A DNA stretch of 64,000 bases from Aphis gossypii (taxonomy: Eukaryota; Arthropoda; Insecta; Hemiptera; Aphididae): positions 24,635,213 through 24,699,212 of the forward strand of contig NC_065531.1 of assembly GCF_020184175.1 (NCBI RefSeq). Direction: 5' to 3'. Position numbers and translations under genes: made by a program. Positions 46,326 through 60,053 of this stretch are shown here, in pieces (positions within the stretch are counted from its first letter, which is position 1; every line of letters starts with the position of its first letter). The notes beneath the pieces were generated by a model. That model was not told where the DNA came from and did not search any database. It was given only the letters and a program-made list of their open reading frames with translations.

Positions 46326-47001
46326 TTAATACATCAAAAAAATAAGAACGTATATTAATTTAACTGCAGTTAATTAATTTATACAAAAAATCTGAAATTT
46401 AATTATATTATCCTACAATATTTTATTTATTATTGTTATTATTTTTAATTTTGATCAAAAATATCATGTAATATTAATTTGATACACACATTTGTATGAT
46501 GTTTTCTATATTTTAACATGTCCTCATACATTTTCATGCAATTCAAATAATATATTATGTTATATTTTTAATTAACTATTCCTTTATAATAATTATTCAA
46601 CCCTTAAAGATATTATCGGTAGACCTAGGTAAATTATTACTTTTTTTTTCCAAGGATACAATTTAAATGAGTAAATAGACTATGAAAAAATAAACGTTTA
46701 AAAATTATACGTTGTGTATTAATTGTACATATTGTTTCGTCGTCGTGTTTGTATGGATAAACATTTATTATGTTTTCAACACTCGTAACGAAAATATTAT
46801 AAAATAATAATATTATAAAGTACATTTTTAGGATAAAAATTTAACATACTTAGAACATATAAATATAAACTTCTACTTAGATCTATGGTTACACCTTACT
46901 CTACTAAATACACAGTAAAATAACTGTGCGGGTTACCATTTTATAACAGGTGGGCATACTCGTATGTGGTGAGGTTATTTTTTTGTTAAAAAAAGTATAT
47001 T

Positions 47002-47193
47002 ATGAATGAAAAAAAAACCGTTTCCGGAAAACAGATGACCAGGTCGCAAAACTCGTCGGATCGAATAAATCGTGTTTTGCGCGTTCGCGATTCTTATCAT
47101 TTATTAGAGTCATTCAGATCCTCGTTCGTTCGTCACGACCGCCATCACCACCACCCACGCTTACGCCGCAAAACCTTTTCAATTTCGAAATAG
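47002..47193 (+). CDS. Possible short ORF in a CpG-richer island
   Basis: A 63-codon frame starting MNEKKTVSGKQMTRSQNSSD, ending in a His/Arg-rich part (RHDRHHHHPRLRRKTFSISK) and TAG. A CT-rich tract and then an uninterrupted run of 21 A at 47328-47348 follow about 135 bases downstream. That could point to a retroposed transcript or be coincidence. No homologue is recognised. Confidence 0.22.
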   Translation: MNEKKTVSGKQMTRSQNSSDRINRVLRVRDSYHLLESFRSSFVRHDRHHHHPRLRRKTFSISK

Positions 47194-47327
47194 ATTTTGA
47201 TTTTTTCCCTTCTTTCACGGTGCAAGTTCTTAATGCTTTTCTTCTGATTTTTTCTATCTTTCACCCTCTCTCTCTACCTATCTCTCCCCCTCAATCTGTA
47301 CCGTTAAAAGGAATGAGCAAAAAAACC

Positions 47328-47348
47328 AAAAAAAAAAAAAAAAAAAAA
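47328..47348. repeat. A21 homopolymer tract
   Basis: Uninterrupted run of 21 A, preceded by A7 at 47319-47325. Flanking direct repeats that would mark a retroposition event were not evident. Confidence 0.9.
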
Positions 47349-48023
47349 TACGACAGACGTTCAACGTACAAACGACACGTTTGTGTTGATTTACCGCAGT
47401 TGTATCACTGCGAGCGGTGTTATAGTTGTACACTACGTCGATTGTCGGCCACACACTTTTTTCCGCAATTGCCGAATTTATATGTAATATAATTTGCTCG
47501 TTTATCACATTCTAGGCTGTATCTACAGTTCTTATAACATACAACGGTAACTGGTAAGTGTATTACGCATCGCAGCCCAATAATAAAATATATATTAAAC
47601 GTCGTGCTTTGTCTGGTCGTTTGTCGTTTGTCGTTTTTTTTTTTTTTTTTGATACTTCTCTTTCCGGTATCGTCGCGTGTCTATTTTTGTCAATACGTAT
47701 CGCGATGAGTGGTCGAGTAGCGGAAACTTGATAGGTAGCGTCACATATCTCCCTCGTTCTTAAAAACCAAATGACCATCGATATATTTTATACTCAAGAG
47801 CCTATAAAGTTGGTTCACTGTAATTGCGGGATTGGTTCCTTAGTGGTCTACTCGTAAAACTGGTAAAAAACAAATTGGTTCTAATGGTATTTTATATCAT
47901 CAATAATACACATTTATAATATTAATATTAACCATTTTAATTATAGTAAACAATTATTGTTTATTCAGTCGATAATAATTGCTTTCAGATTTTACACAGA
48001 TTTAGAACATAGAACTGTCTAGA

Positions 48024-48965
48024 CCAGCGGTCTTCAATAGGATTCGAGGAAAAGTTAAATAATAATTTTGTAAATTACTTATGGACCGCCAACGTTCTTA
48101 ATGGTAATGAATAATGATTAAAAAAATGAAAATGTATAAATTATAATATAAATATGATTTTATTAATCAATTATAGTTTATAAATTCGTTTTTATAATGT
48201 AACAAAAAATACATAGTCTATACAAATTATAAAATTTATTAGAATTCTTTCAGCATAATATTTATAATAGATATTGATTTTTTTATTTAAAGTTATTTTG
48301 ATGTTGATGGACGGTATCTTTCTATTTTTTTATCATTTTATTTATATCCATGGGTGAAGTGAAAACCACAGTAAATCGTTCAAATATGCATCATTCAAAC
48401 GATCTCTACATGCATTTTTGATAAAATAATGTTTATTTTCTAAAAGTTGCTTCTCACAATTAATATGTTGACCCAAAAATTTTTAAAATTGCTCTGAAAT
48501 TAAGTGAAATAGATGGATGCTGAGTTTCTGTTTTTCTTTTAGTGTATTCCAATACATTAATGCATTGTTTTTTTTTATTAAAAAATTTCTTTATATCGCT
48601 TTTTAACAATCTGGTTTTACAATTAAAAATATTAATTTGTGACATTTATTTTGTTGTTCCTGCTCACGAATTTAGAATAAACCAAAAGTGTTTGAAATCA
48701 TTGAAACGACTATTAATTTTATTTTTTAAAGTGACCAGTAGTAGATCAAGCAATTGTGATTTAAGAGTTTCTATGTTAGTTTTGTTAGAAAAAAATTTAA
48801 TTTAATCAAATTTGAGAAAATTTGAAAAAATCATTATTTAATACTTCTCCAATGTATATGAATTAAGTATTTTACTCTATTTCATTTTAAACTTAGTTTT
48901 AGTACGGAGCGCACTAAAACTGTTAAAGACCCACGTAGTGGGTATCGGTGATCTAGAACTCTAGA
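48024..48965 (-). mobile_element. Decayed hAT-like element
   Basis: Minus-strand pieces with multiple stops read KTNIETLKSQLLDLLLVTLK, then INSRFNDFKHFW (up to about 48790), and near the end KNACRDRLNDAYLNDLLWF with a stop at 48342. The ETLxxxLxDL and RDRLxDAYLNDLL patterns match the C-terminal region of zBED/GTF2I-repeat type hAT transposases. The left border is probably CAGCGGTCTTCAATAG at 48024, a typical hAT end. A related but diverged sequence lies around 48910-48965. The left border is preceded by GTCTAGAC and a near copy (CTCTAGAC) occurs on the right, but a clean 8-bp duplication cannot be shown. Confidence 0.6.
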
Positions 48966-50638
48966 CCCCTATTACATACATTATGCATAGTATACTCGTA
49001 CATATTATTATTTATAACTATTATAATACATTTGTGTGGTTACTTGTTAGTCAATCTATATTCAAGAATAAACACTTAACATTAATATATATTATATGTA
49101 TTTGAAAATTACTAATAAATAATTATAAAAAAATCGATATATTATTATTCCAACATAAAATAAGTCAAATTTAATTAAAAAAAAAATTATAAGTTATTTT
49201 ACAATAAACTGTCATTTTGAAATTGGCAACCATGCAATTTTTTTTTTTTTATCTATTTTGTTCACCAATTAACTTTTTCTTTTCAGTTGTTTTTTGTTTT
49301 ATATATACTTAAAATGTCTTAAAAAAAACTTTATCTATAGATATTATTCAAATTCATGTATGGTGATTATAAAGTAGTTGTATTGACGTCCCTGTGCTAA
49401 AAAATAATATTGGTTTCAAATCAGCTATTTCTTTCGACAGTATCTATTAAATTGATACATAGATATAATGTAAGTTTTTGGTTTTTAATTATTTTATTTT
49501 TACTCATATATTATAGTTAGTATATAATCCATAGAAATTCAACATTTAAGCAAATTATTTGGATAAAACTATTTATCTGTATTAGAAGGTAACTAACTGG
49601 TCATTGGAAATTTATCCAAAAATATAAATCTCACGTTAAGAACAACTTGTTTAGTATGTCCTTTGATTCTTTATATGGCAATAGTATCATTCACAAATTT
49701 AGTCAAAAAGGAGGTCGTCAAATCTTAATTTAAGCTGTATATGCTGCCTATTTTAAATCTACAAAACTTCAGTGGACCGCACGCACAATAAAGGTTAAGT
49801 TTAAAGTACAGACTAAGCCCTATTGTATATACTATTTTCAACAATACGTCAATTATTATCGATTATAGGACGTTATTTCCAAACTTTGCGTATTACAATA
49901 TTATACAGGTACTCGTAGCATTATGTTATATCAACGAATTTTGTGATGTGTTCACAGAAGAAAATCACGAAATTGGATATTTTATACAACGCTTTTATTT
50001 TAAGGAGGTAGAAATAATTCATTCTAGACTACATAATACTATTACGACATGTATTATAATTCATAATATATTTTATTTTATTTTTATTATATATAAATTT
50101 ATAATAATATAATGTATTTAATATTATTTAGTATTTTAGAGAAACGTCTGGAAAAAGTTAAAAATTGACACGGCTAGTACAGCACATGTATTATAATATA
50201 TATATTACTGGCAATTTGGTACTGCTCGAGAAATTTTAACTGTGAACCCAAAAATGATTTTTTTTTGTGTATTATTTCTTTCTTATTGTATTATTACTTA
50301 TAATAATTACGTTATAATATTGATAGAAAAAAAAAATATACAATATTCATTTTAATTATTTATATATTTATAATAATAATAATAATAATACAATTTTATA
50401 GATACGTACCTAATATTGATGAAACAACACCATAAAAAAGATAAAAATAAGTTATTTTTTTGTATTATGTTAAATAGTTAAATTTAAGTTAAATTGTTAA
50501 TTGCATATACATCACTTCGATGTGTTTTTAACGTAATAATCAAAGTAAATAATTTCATAATTTATTTGTAATCTAAATTATTAATATTTTAAATTTATTT
50601 TAGTGACAGATATATGATTAGTTTATGATTCGGAGCTA

Positions 50639-50848
50639 TTGGAAAAAAGCTGCAACAGCTCTACAGCAGAAATCAATTTACGAATTTACGATTTTCAAAG
50701 AAAAATGTGTGCTGTTCAACAGCATATAACCACCAGTTACTACAAATTTTCAGCGAAAAACAGCTCAGCCTTATTTAATTTAGAAGACGAAGGATATATT
50801 TGTTGTACTTGCACGCAACTTACATCAACAATAAGTAAAAGTGTATAG
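50639..50848 (+). CDS. Orphan open frame of 69 codons
   Basis: The open frame uses a TTG as its first codon; no ATG lies near the start. The peptide starts with a Ser/Asn-rich part and has a Cys-rich end (GYICCTCTQLTSTISKSV). Three repeats of an AACAGC word occur in it. Composition is protein-like but there are no splice signals or recognisable domain; it may be a mobile-element remnant. Confidence 0.2.
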   Translation: MEKSCNSSTAEINLRIYDFQRKMCAVQQHITTSYYKFSAKNSSALFNLEDEGYICCTCTQLTSTISKSV

Positions 50849-53800
50849 GTTTTCTATTGTTTATTATTTTTTTTTTTTCATCAATGTTATATAATTATTA
50901 CCTAGTAATAGAAAATCTAACAGAATATAATATTTCACAAAAAACGACAATATGTATTGTATATTTATGGTTTGAATTTCCAGGTGCTCCACATTTCCTG
51001 TAACATATTATAAATTACACCGAATTATCGTAAGTATGCAAAAATCAATCGGTCTCAAAGATTTTGTGTAAGTGTACGCCTTAATGTTTCTATTGGACTT
51101 AAAAAATAAATTGAGGTTTTATTTTTACCATAATGATTTTATTTCCACTTTGTTAGTGATACTTATTTTATATATTTTTTACTTCTAAAGAAAAATATAC
51201 TTTATGTGTGACCAATCATTTTAAAGTGAGCTAATCAAATGTCTAATCGAAATAATATCCTACAAACTTAGAAGCTAAGACGAGTGAAGTAACAAAATGC
51301 AAATAATATAATAATAAAACATTACCTATATATTTTGAAGTATATAATCATAGTAAGTTATTTGGCTCGCATCTGTTCGTCTATACAAAATAATGTACAA
51401 TGTATAATTTAGCGATGTGAAACTTAATTTTGAATTCGAATGTACCGTTTAATACGAAACGTATAAATTTAAGTTTACGTTTATCGTTTATATTATTGAA
51501 TTCTATATAAGTTTCGGACGCTGATTATGAATAAATACGCTGAACGTGTGCCGTAAATAGTAAACACTGTGAATTAAATTGAAACTAATGTGATTTGAAA
51601 GGTATTCAAGTGTATACACTATATATTTTGTAAAACACTTTTCGTACTTATAGTGAATTATATAGTAATATTACATCACCAAAATTAAAAAGAAAATGTT
51701 TATAATAATTGGTTTTTATAATTTAAATTTTTAACTTTTGAGAACAAGTCATACACATATGTGTGTACTGTACTCGTATATATAATATTATAGTTTAGTG
51801 ATCGAATAATAATAATAATTATAATAACCCATACTCAATCGAAATCGATTACGTAAATATACATTTGTGGTTATTGCGTTTTTCGTACGTTTTGCGTTGC
51901 GTTTTGATAGAAAGCTACTAGCATTTGTGACACACATATATTAAGCCTTTAATTACATTAAATCAGAGAAAAATATAATATAAAAACAATAATTAAAACA
52001 TAAAGTTGTGGCCGTATATAATAGAGAGCGGCTGCCAATTTTTTTTAAATCTTCAACGTTTTAATCCACTTTTATTTTCTCCCTATTACTTATACTTTAT
52101 AGAATAATTAATACTATGTATTTATATAGAACTATTTTTTTTTTACCATAATCTATTATTCATTATTGAATTAATGCTTTTACTGCATTAAACATTTAAA
52201 ATGATCTAACATCTATATTTTCAATAGAATGATAAACGATACCTAATATAATCAAATCATTTACTGAATCACAACACGAGAAGAAAATTAATATTGTTTG
52301 ATTACAATTATTTATAAATATTCTATCATAAACATTTTTTTTTTTTTAATAATAATAATTAGTTACAGGTAATTCTTATAGTATAACATGACGATTAACA
52401 AAGCTTAGCGGTCCAGGGATACTTCCCATTTATAAATATTAATTATTATAAATATAGGTCCACTCATGTGTTGGTTTATCTAAACATATAACTACTTAAT
52501 TTACATAACTCTTCTTAAAACCATATTATTGAAAACATATTTATAGAAACATAAATACTTTTTGACGTGGATAAAATGACGACTGTTAGAAAAATTAGAC
52601 AGCTTGTTATATTACGTGTTCCGATAGAATCTTGTAAATGACGAGGCGCAAATTTTATTATAAGACCCTGATGCGTAGTTTTATTACGTCGTGCGTACCC
52701 TACAATTGCAATTTAATATAATTTTAATGGTTTACGTTTAATACTGTTTATTTCTTTATTTGTTTTTCCGCATTAAGCGATCGTGTATTTTAATACTCGT
52801 CCCGTGGGACGTACATTTATTTTTCCTTGTAATAATATAATCGTAGTTTATTTATTACCAACGCAGCAGGAGACGCGAAATTCAATTTTTTTTCTTTTAC
52901 GTACTTTTCGATCGCTTCTTCGCCTCGTTGACGCCGCAAAAACAAAACGATCGGGCCATTATGCGACCCGTTAAAGAGACAAATCTTTGGCGTTACGATT
53001 TAGCGATCGATTTTATTTATTAATGACAACAAATGTTGAGTAAAAAATATCAATAAAAACATTAATAGAAAAATGTAGGATAGTAAGGTATTTTTGCATA
53101 TAGGAAATTCACATTATCTATGTCAGGACCATCCAATGATTAGCAGTATAGTTGTGGTACATATTTGAAAAAAAAACGTATGTTGTTGAAAACCCGAAGG
53201 AACATTTAAAGCATACGCATTAAAGGAAATATGGAGAATACACTTTAGATGAAAGTAAAGAAAACGATCGTTAATGTGTAATTTCAATAGCCGTTTATGT
53301 AATATTATTATAATGACGATGACAACTCGCATAAATGTTTTAGATGCACGCGTTGCTAGACTGAAACTCGAGATAAATAATATTGTAGTATTAATGTTTT
53401 AACCGTCTTATATTAAATTACCACGTTTTAATAATATTATATAACCACGAGTAATGATTTACCGAGAACAAAAGATATTATGGTAATGACTCCGTGACGT
53501 CGTTTCATACCAATATAATACGAAGTGATGTTTTAAAAGTTAACACTTTTTATCTATCGGTATCACCGTTTTAGAAATGTTTTTTTTTTAATTTTTACAA
53601 AACAAAATTTTATTTTTTTATTTTTTTGAATGCAAATATTCATTTTCAACTCTGTATTCTAATCCAAAGTATTTTTTCTGATAATATAAACATATAAAGC
53701 TATTAGTTAAATAGTTACGAGTAGTTACAAGTACGTATTTAAAAAGTCAATGAGTACTGCGCACAAATGTACCATGTATATTTAAAACAATGATAATTAA

Positions 53801-53850
53801 TTAACCAAATATCTTAAATTGATATTGTATAGTTTATCATTCTTTTTCAG

Positions 53851-53914
53851 AGAAGAAAATATAATTGTGCGTACAGATGTTGTCAAAAAATTAGAAGATG
53901 AAAAAATGACTTGA
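53851..53914 (+). CDS. Possible terminal exon
   Basis: The acceptor ATTCTTTTTCAG ends at 53850. One base completes a split codon, then EENIIVRTDVVKKLEDEKMT and TGA. The entry phase matches the donor at 40114, so it is a possible alternative 3' exon of the tentative gene starting at 40053. Short, so chance is possible. Confidence 0.2.
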
Positions 53915-56417
53915 AAATGTAAGTAAATATATTTTCAAAAATTTAATATTTTACTGGAAAATGAGTGTTAAACATTAATAAAACCACCTTGTATTTATAT
54001 TTTTATTATTATAATATTACACTTCCTGTGAAAATCCTATTATTTTCAAGAAAATAATAATAATTATTGAATTGCTTAGTTGACAACATAACAGTAAAAA
54101 TTTGATAGAAATCCAAATGTGTTATGGTAGAACGTTATAGGACTTTGTTTATCACGTAAGTTAATGGCAATTGAACGTTAATTTATGAAATCGAAGAATT
54201 TTTTTTTTATGCTTCGCAAATACTATTATGTTTAAATAATCTATTCTAAATTCACTATGAGTAACGAGACTTGTAAGCGATTTAGATTCTTACATAAAAT
54301 TATGTAAATTTTATTTTTATATTTTACACCAGATTAAATAAGATTTGTTTGTTACGATTAGAGTTTTTATTAACACAAAAAAAATCTATATTCATAAAAT
54401 TCGACAAAAGCAATCAAACATGAGAAATCAATAATAATGAAAAAATAATAATAATATTTGAGACGTATTCATTTTATTTTTTTCATTATAAATAAATATT
54501 GTATACTATTATTATAACAATAAGTTTGCAATTTGTTAAACTACTCAACGTAAGTTAAAAGTTCAATTGCAAAACTTATAGTAAATTATCATAATATATG
54601 AAAATACTGGGAAAAAGTTTAAAAATATTAAATAGTTTTTTGGTGTATATTGGTGTGTACTATATTTTTGTCTTGTAGTTATTATTGACGTTTAAAATAC
54701 TTATTATTAGTTTTGAATAATTTTGTGAAAATAAAACTATTAATATGATATAAAAGACAAAAAAAAACCTTAAAAAAAAAATAATAAAAAAATCAATATA
54801 AGTAGATAAAAAACAAAATATGTATAATTTTATTAAATGTAATCCACATAGTAATTTATTACTCCTGACGTAAAGTTTCGTGTCAGACCGATAGAAAAAA
54901 AGACAAACAAATACTTAAATAATTTGAATTCTAGTTATGATGCACACATTATACTGTAGGTAATAATTTATAATTACTCCGCCGTGTATACTGCTGTATA
55001 CATAACATAAAAAAACGCGTAAATTGTCATTATTTAACGTAATATGACTATTTTATTCAAATTATTATTCAGACAATCGTGTAGTTCGCTGTGTACTGCC
55101 GCACTGAAAATTCAACATAATTGTGTTTATTATTTACCTTGGAGTTTGTAAATTTAATACGAGTAGCTCGTTAGTTTTTACTGGTGCGACGTCGCTTAAA
55201 TTATTGGACTGTCATCCATCCGAAAACAATATTGTAGTTATGCATTGTTTCGACAAATGACACTCGATAACTGTTATTGTATTCATTACGCTACGCTATC
55301 GCCATCGAGGATTCAATGTGAAATTGTAAATAATTGTATATAATATATTATATAATATTATATAAGATGTTTCACAATAAATGTGCATTTTTGCCTAAAA
55401 ATGTATCAATTTTATCAACATAAAGGAGATAGTATAATGACTTAGATCGTCAAGAAAATAATTTCGTTTTGATATTACTATAATTTCAATAAATATAATA
55501 ATATTATTATGCAGTACATTATAACCACATCAATGGGTGTATTATGATTTTGTCTATCAGTTTTATCTATACTACTCCATATTGCTTTTATCGTTACCGA
55601 TACTATGTTTACAAATTTCTTAAACGCGTGGCTAAATAAATAAGACAGTATTGGTATTTAAGTGACATTATAATTACTAAGGGTTATCAAATTATTTAAA
55701 CTTTGAAATCAATACATAAAATTCGTTCGATCTAAATCATTTTAAGTTAATTAACAAAATTATAATATTATAAGATATCGTATAAAACTATAAAATCGTT
55801 TTGCGTATTTATTTTAATGTTATGTGAATTTCACTAATGTAAGGTACCTACAATAATAATATTATAAGCACATTATCGCAAACACAATATTTTAAACTGT
55901 TAAAAATCTGCATTTTTGAAAAATAATATTTTTATCGTTTTTATAGTTTGTATATATTTTGAATTTCGTTGAATTTCTGACTAGTATTTATTCATAAGTA
56001 GTGCTATTTTAAGTTTGGATGATCATTGTAGTATCGATATTTTGTTGGTACCACTGTGCCATTTCACTTCACTATCACCACTCTTTGAAACTTTATACAC
56101 CTACTTACTATTAACACTCATAAAATACTCTTCCGATATTTCATTTATATCTATTAAAGTACTCTGTAAAATAATAATTTACTTTGGAATATGAAATTAT
56201 AAAAATATTTATTTTTCAAAAATTTTATTTTGTTATAATCTAAAACCACGAACTAAAAATAAAATTAATAAATAAATATTCACGAAAACGTACGGTATTA
56301 GTTTTTGAATTAATAAGTGTTCTTTGATAAATGAATCGCCCGTTATTATTATTATTATTATTATTAAGTATATAATATTTCATAACAATATTGTGTGTAT
56401 TTATTGTATCCCGTTAG

Positions 56418-56509
56418 CATTGACGACATTGTTTACAAGTTAAGTCGTGACAGATCTGAGACGAGGGGCTTGTTAGACGAAACTGTCAAGACTTTTCAAA
56501 CAACCCCGT
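56418..56509 (+). CDS. Isolated plus-strand internal exon
   Basis: Good splice sites on both sides: acceptor TTATTGTATCCCGTTAG ending at 56417 and donor CCCCGT|GTAAGT at 56509/56510. Only one of three frames is open. It encodes IDDIVYKLSRDRSETRGLLD, then ETVKTFQTTP, with one base over at each end. The composition (charged, balanced) and higher GC are exon-like. The entry phase fits the donor at 40114 (AG|C, Ser). The next exon, which must supply two bases, was not found with confidence. Product not recognised. Confidence 0.42.
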
Positions 56510-59500
56510 GTAAGTATTATAATAATAATATATTGTTTGCGCTCATCGCGATCGCTGTTGTGCTTACGTCGTGCACGCGTATACGACTCGGCAATGGGAT
56601 TATGCATGACATTTCCAGCAAGACGACACCTTAGCGATAATCGTTTAGCTTTCGTTTTATTTATTACTCCTACGTCATATATCTGATTGATCTCGGTGAT
56701 TATTTTCGTGATCACGTTTCAGTAGTCGATTTCTACGCGATAATAATAATAATATTATAATATCATCAAAATAATATATTATATTATACAATCACAACAA
56801 TAGATATTCATAGCTGTCAAGACGAGGCAAGATAAAGTATGTTAATGTTGAATTTATAGTATTCTATTCATAGTCACTCTAAACTGTTCACAATATTATT
56901 ATCAAATCTTGACGCAGAGAAACGGACCACACACCTATGTTTTGCCTATCCAGAGCGCCGTGTCTCTTTAATGATAACGGTAATATTATTATTATTATAA
57001 TAAGTTATACCCATAGAATACCCAATGATAATGATAATGTAGATAACAGTCCTTTTACTATAATATAATGTAGAAATCTCTTAGTAAAATTAAACAAGAA
57101 TTATGTACACATAGAGCCGGTATATTTGCTTTCATATTATAAGATATTATTGATTATTTAATTACGTGACATTGATATTTAAGTTTTAATACTAAAATTA
57201 TTATTTTAGTCGAATAAATATGATGAACTGATTCGCACGTGATATTCATATTTAGCCTATTTAGGTATACTAAAATAAGTTTTATTCAATCAAATGTATA
57301 AATACCAAATTATATTTTATTGTAGCCAAATAGTTAAACGGTGAAAAATGTAAAGAAGTTTAACTTAAACATCAGAATAACTAAAAAATCAATTTCACAC
57401 GACAACGGGTAATCAATCAAAATTCAACTATATTGTTAATTTATGTTTAATAATTTTATTTGACTTAAGTAGGGCTTAGTGATAGCCTACCATTTTTAAT
57501 AACATTAAACAAGAAGAAATATAATTTATCTGAGAGTACAAAATTAAATTACAACTTATAACTTAACTGAAAACTTGAAAGTGCTTGTTAGCTAGTTGTT
57601 ATTCATACCGAATCCCATATCGAATATTCGATCATTCAAATTCAATTTTAATTACTTTTACTAACATTTTAGTAGATAATTATAGTTGGATTTAATATAC
57701 GTCATGCTATTCAACAAAAATATAATATTGGGATCTTTATTACTTTCGAATATGAATGAACTTTATACAAGTTATTTTAGTTGTGTGGAACCTCATGACA
57801 ATTGAAAGAAACTTTTCGTTAATTTTATTATTACCATAAGAAGTAAAAGTACCAACTTCTTATTGATTATTTTTACAGATTTATTTTCTTAGTGCAGCGT
57901 TTGAATTTATTGTTCAGAAAATATGTTAGTCTTACGAGTTAGTTGCATGACCAGTGGCTTAATAACGTGAATGCACGAAAGTGTATACTTTTATGCACTA
58001 TTTTTATGTGGAAGACGCAATTATATATTTTCGCATCTGCTGAAGCTGAAGTATCATACAAAGCAAAAATAATAGGTATTATTATCATTGATAATTATTA
58101 TAATATTATACTATTTATTTTAACACTATTTTGTTTATGAACTTTTTGATAAGAGATAACACAACTAAATTTTTACCTTTTTTAATATTAATATTATATA
58201 TCTTATATGTATCGTTTATTTGGAATTTGCATATTAACGAATCGTAATCAAATAATCGATTTTCCAAATGTAACTACATCATCAAAAATAGTATAATGGG
58301 ACGCAATTAGGCCATTACTAGTTTTCAACTTTTATTATCCGGAAGTAGCTTCCCTATTAAATAAATTCTGGGACTCGTGACCATGCGTATTACGTCGTAT
58401 CCTCGTAGGTAATATTATTAAGGTTAATTACGAAACATTTTAACCAAGTTATAGCGGATAATTTATTTTGTTCCTAATAATATTTCTGTTTGAGTATTCT
58501 TGAACTAATTGCTTTTAACAAGTTAAACGTTTCGAGGAAATGCTCTAAAATGAATAATAATAATATATATAATTCGTTGTTGTTTATTTATTTACATAAT
58601 AATTTAAATATATTAGTATACTGTGTAAATACTAAATCGTTATACGTATTTATATAAATAACAATATTGATAATCTAGATACCATTATTATGACATGATG
58701 TAATGTTGCATAGTGATCAAGTTAAACTAAATGAATAGATAATATTACTTTATCGCTTTTGCAATCAATAGAGTTGTAAATATTTCAGTGGCATTTTTAA
58801 CTAAATCAAAGCACAATAACTGAATTCCAATTATAATTTCTTTAACACTTGTATGTTATAATCCACCATATTACTTGTTTAAAATCTATTCAATAATCAA
58901 TAACAAGAAATTAAAAAAATCTATTTATCAAAAACTTTTAATCTAACTTCAACCATATACATTTAATGTAGTTTACATGTTTTCAAATCAAATAATTTGG
59001 TTGAAGCTTTGTTTAGATTCACATAGTTGTTAAGTTGAATATTTAGTCAATAGTTTTTGCTTATGTTTAAAATAATTGCATTTTAATTAATTGTATCGTT
59101 ACGATAAAATTATGGTAAATATTTACTTTTTTGTTTCGTTTTGTTTTTTGGAACATTGCCATGTTATGAATGAATCTAATTAATTTTAGACCATTCTTAA
59201 TAATCATGACTCATACTCAGCCAGTTTTTTAGTACTCTGATTGGTGTACATATAGTTAATGTAAAAAATACAAATCTGGTAACTGGGTGTGTACACGTTC
59301 AAAACTATTTAAACTAACTTTCTAATTAGTTATACTTTTGGAAAATAAAATTTAATGAATTAATGAAATCTCACATAGCATTCAGCGTTTAAAGTCATAT
59401 TAATAAATGATTAATTTTATATTGCGATGTGTGATGTGTGTATAATACGAATCATAAATAAGTTTTATTGAGGTAAATATTATAAAATTAGAATATATTA

Positions 59501-59772
59501 TTTTAACAACAAATTCAAGTTTAATTTTCTTAAAATATAATGTAGGTAGATAACTTTATGATCAATAGGTACACTAGTCATTACAATTTAAGCATGCACT
59601 TAGTGTTAGTAAACTTATTTCAAATTTTATTTTGATTTGAAATATTTGATGAATATCTGTCAATATGATAAATAACTTAGATGATCTATTTGGAAACATA
59701 GTTGAGCTTATAGTAATATATACATATTTATTCGAAGTATTATAATTAGGTAATGAAAATGTTTTTTTTCAG

Positions 59773-59848
59773 ATATGATGTGAAACAGAAACTTTCTAAC
59801 TGTGTTAGTACAGAAAGTGCTAAATGTAGCATTTTTAGCAAAATTTAG
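59773..59848 (+). CDS. Possible terminal exon
   Basis: A strong acceptor (GTTTTTTTTCAG) ends at 59772. After one base of a split codon the frame reads YDVKQKLSNCVSTESAKCSI, then FSKI and TAG. The entry phase needs two bases from an upstream exon; the donor at 40114 would fit, the one at 56509 would not. No other support. Confidence 0.22.
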
Positions 59849-60053
59849 TAAAAATTACTTTTTAACAATAATTTTTCTTTAATTTAAATTCTATACTGTT
59901 AATCTTTATTAATTATCATAACAGTTTTTTGCAAAAAAATTTCTGATTTTAATTTAGTTTAATTTATATTTTATAAAACTTGAACACATATGAAAACAAA
60001 GTATAACTAATTTTAATATTAAGAATAGTCTTACATTATATTATCAATATTTA

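Larger units (their letters stand above)
48966..56417. other. AT-rich stretch with sparse candidates
   Basis: Holds a 69-codon open frame at 50639-50848 (+, no ATG), a CpG-richer island at about 52.78-53.0 kb with a 63-codon frame, a tentative terminal exon at 53851-53914 (+), and another island at about 55.15-55.32 kb. A (TTA)n run lies at 56343-56366. The sequence at about 49.3-49.8 kb may be further decayed transposon, but I cannot support a boundary. Nothing else is seen. Confidence 0.5.

Noticed and set aside
52783..52974. 63-codon plus-strand frame in a CpG-richer island
   Set aside because: No splice signals or recognisable content; kept only as part of the island observation.
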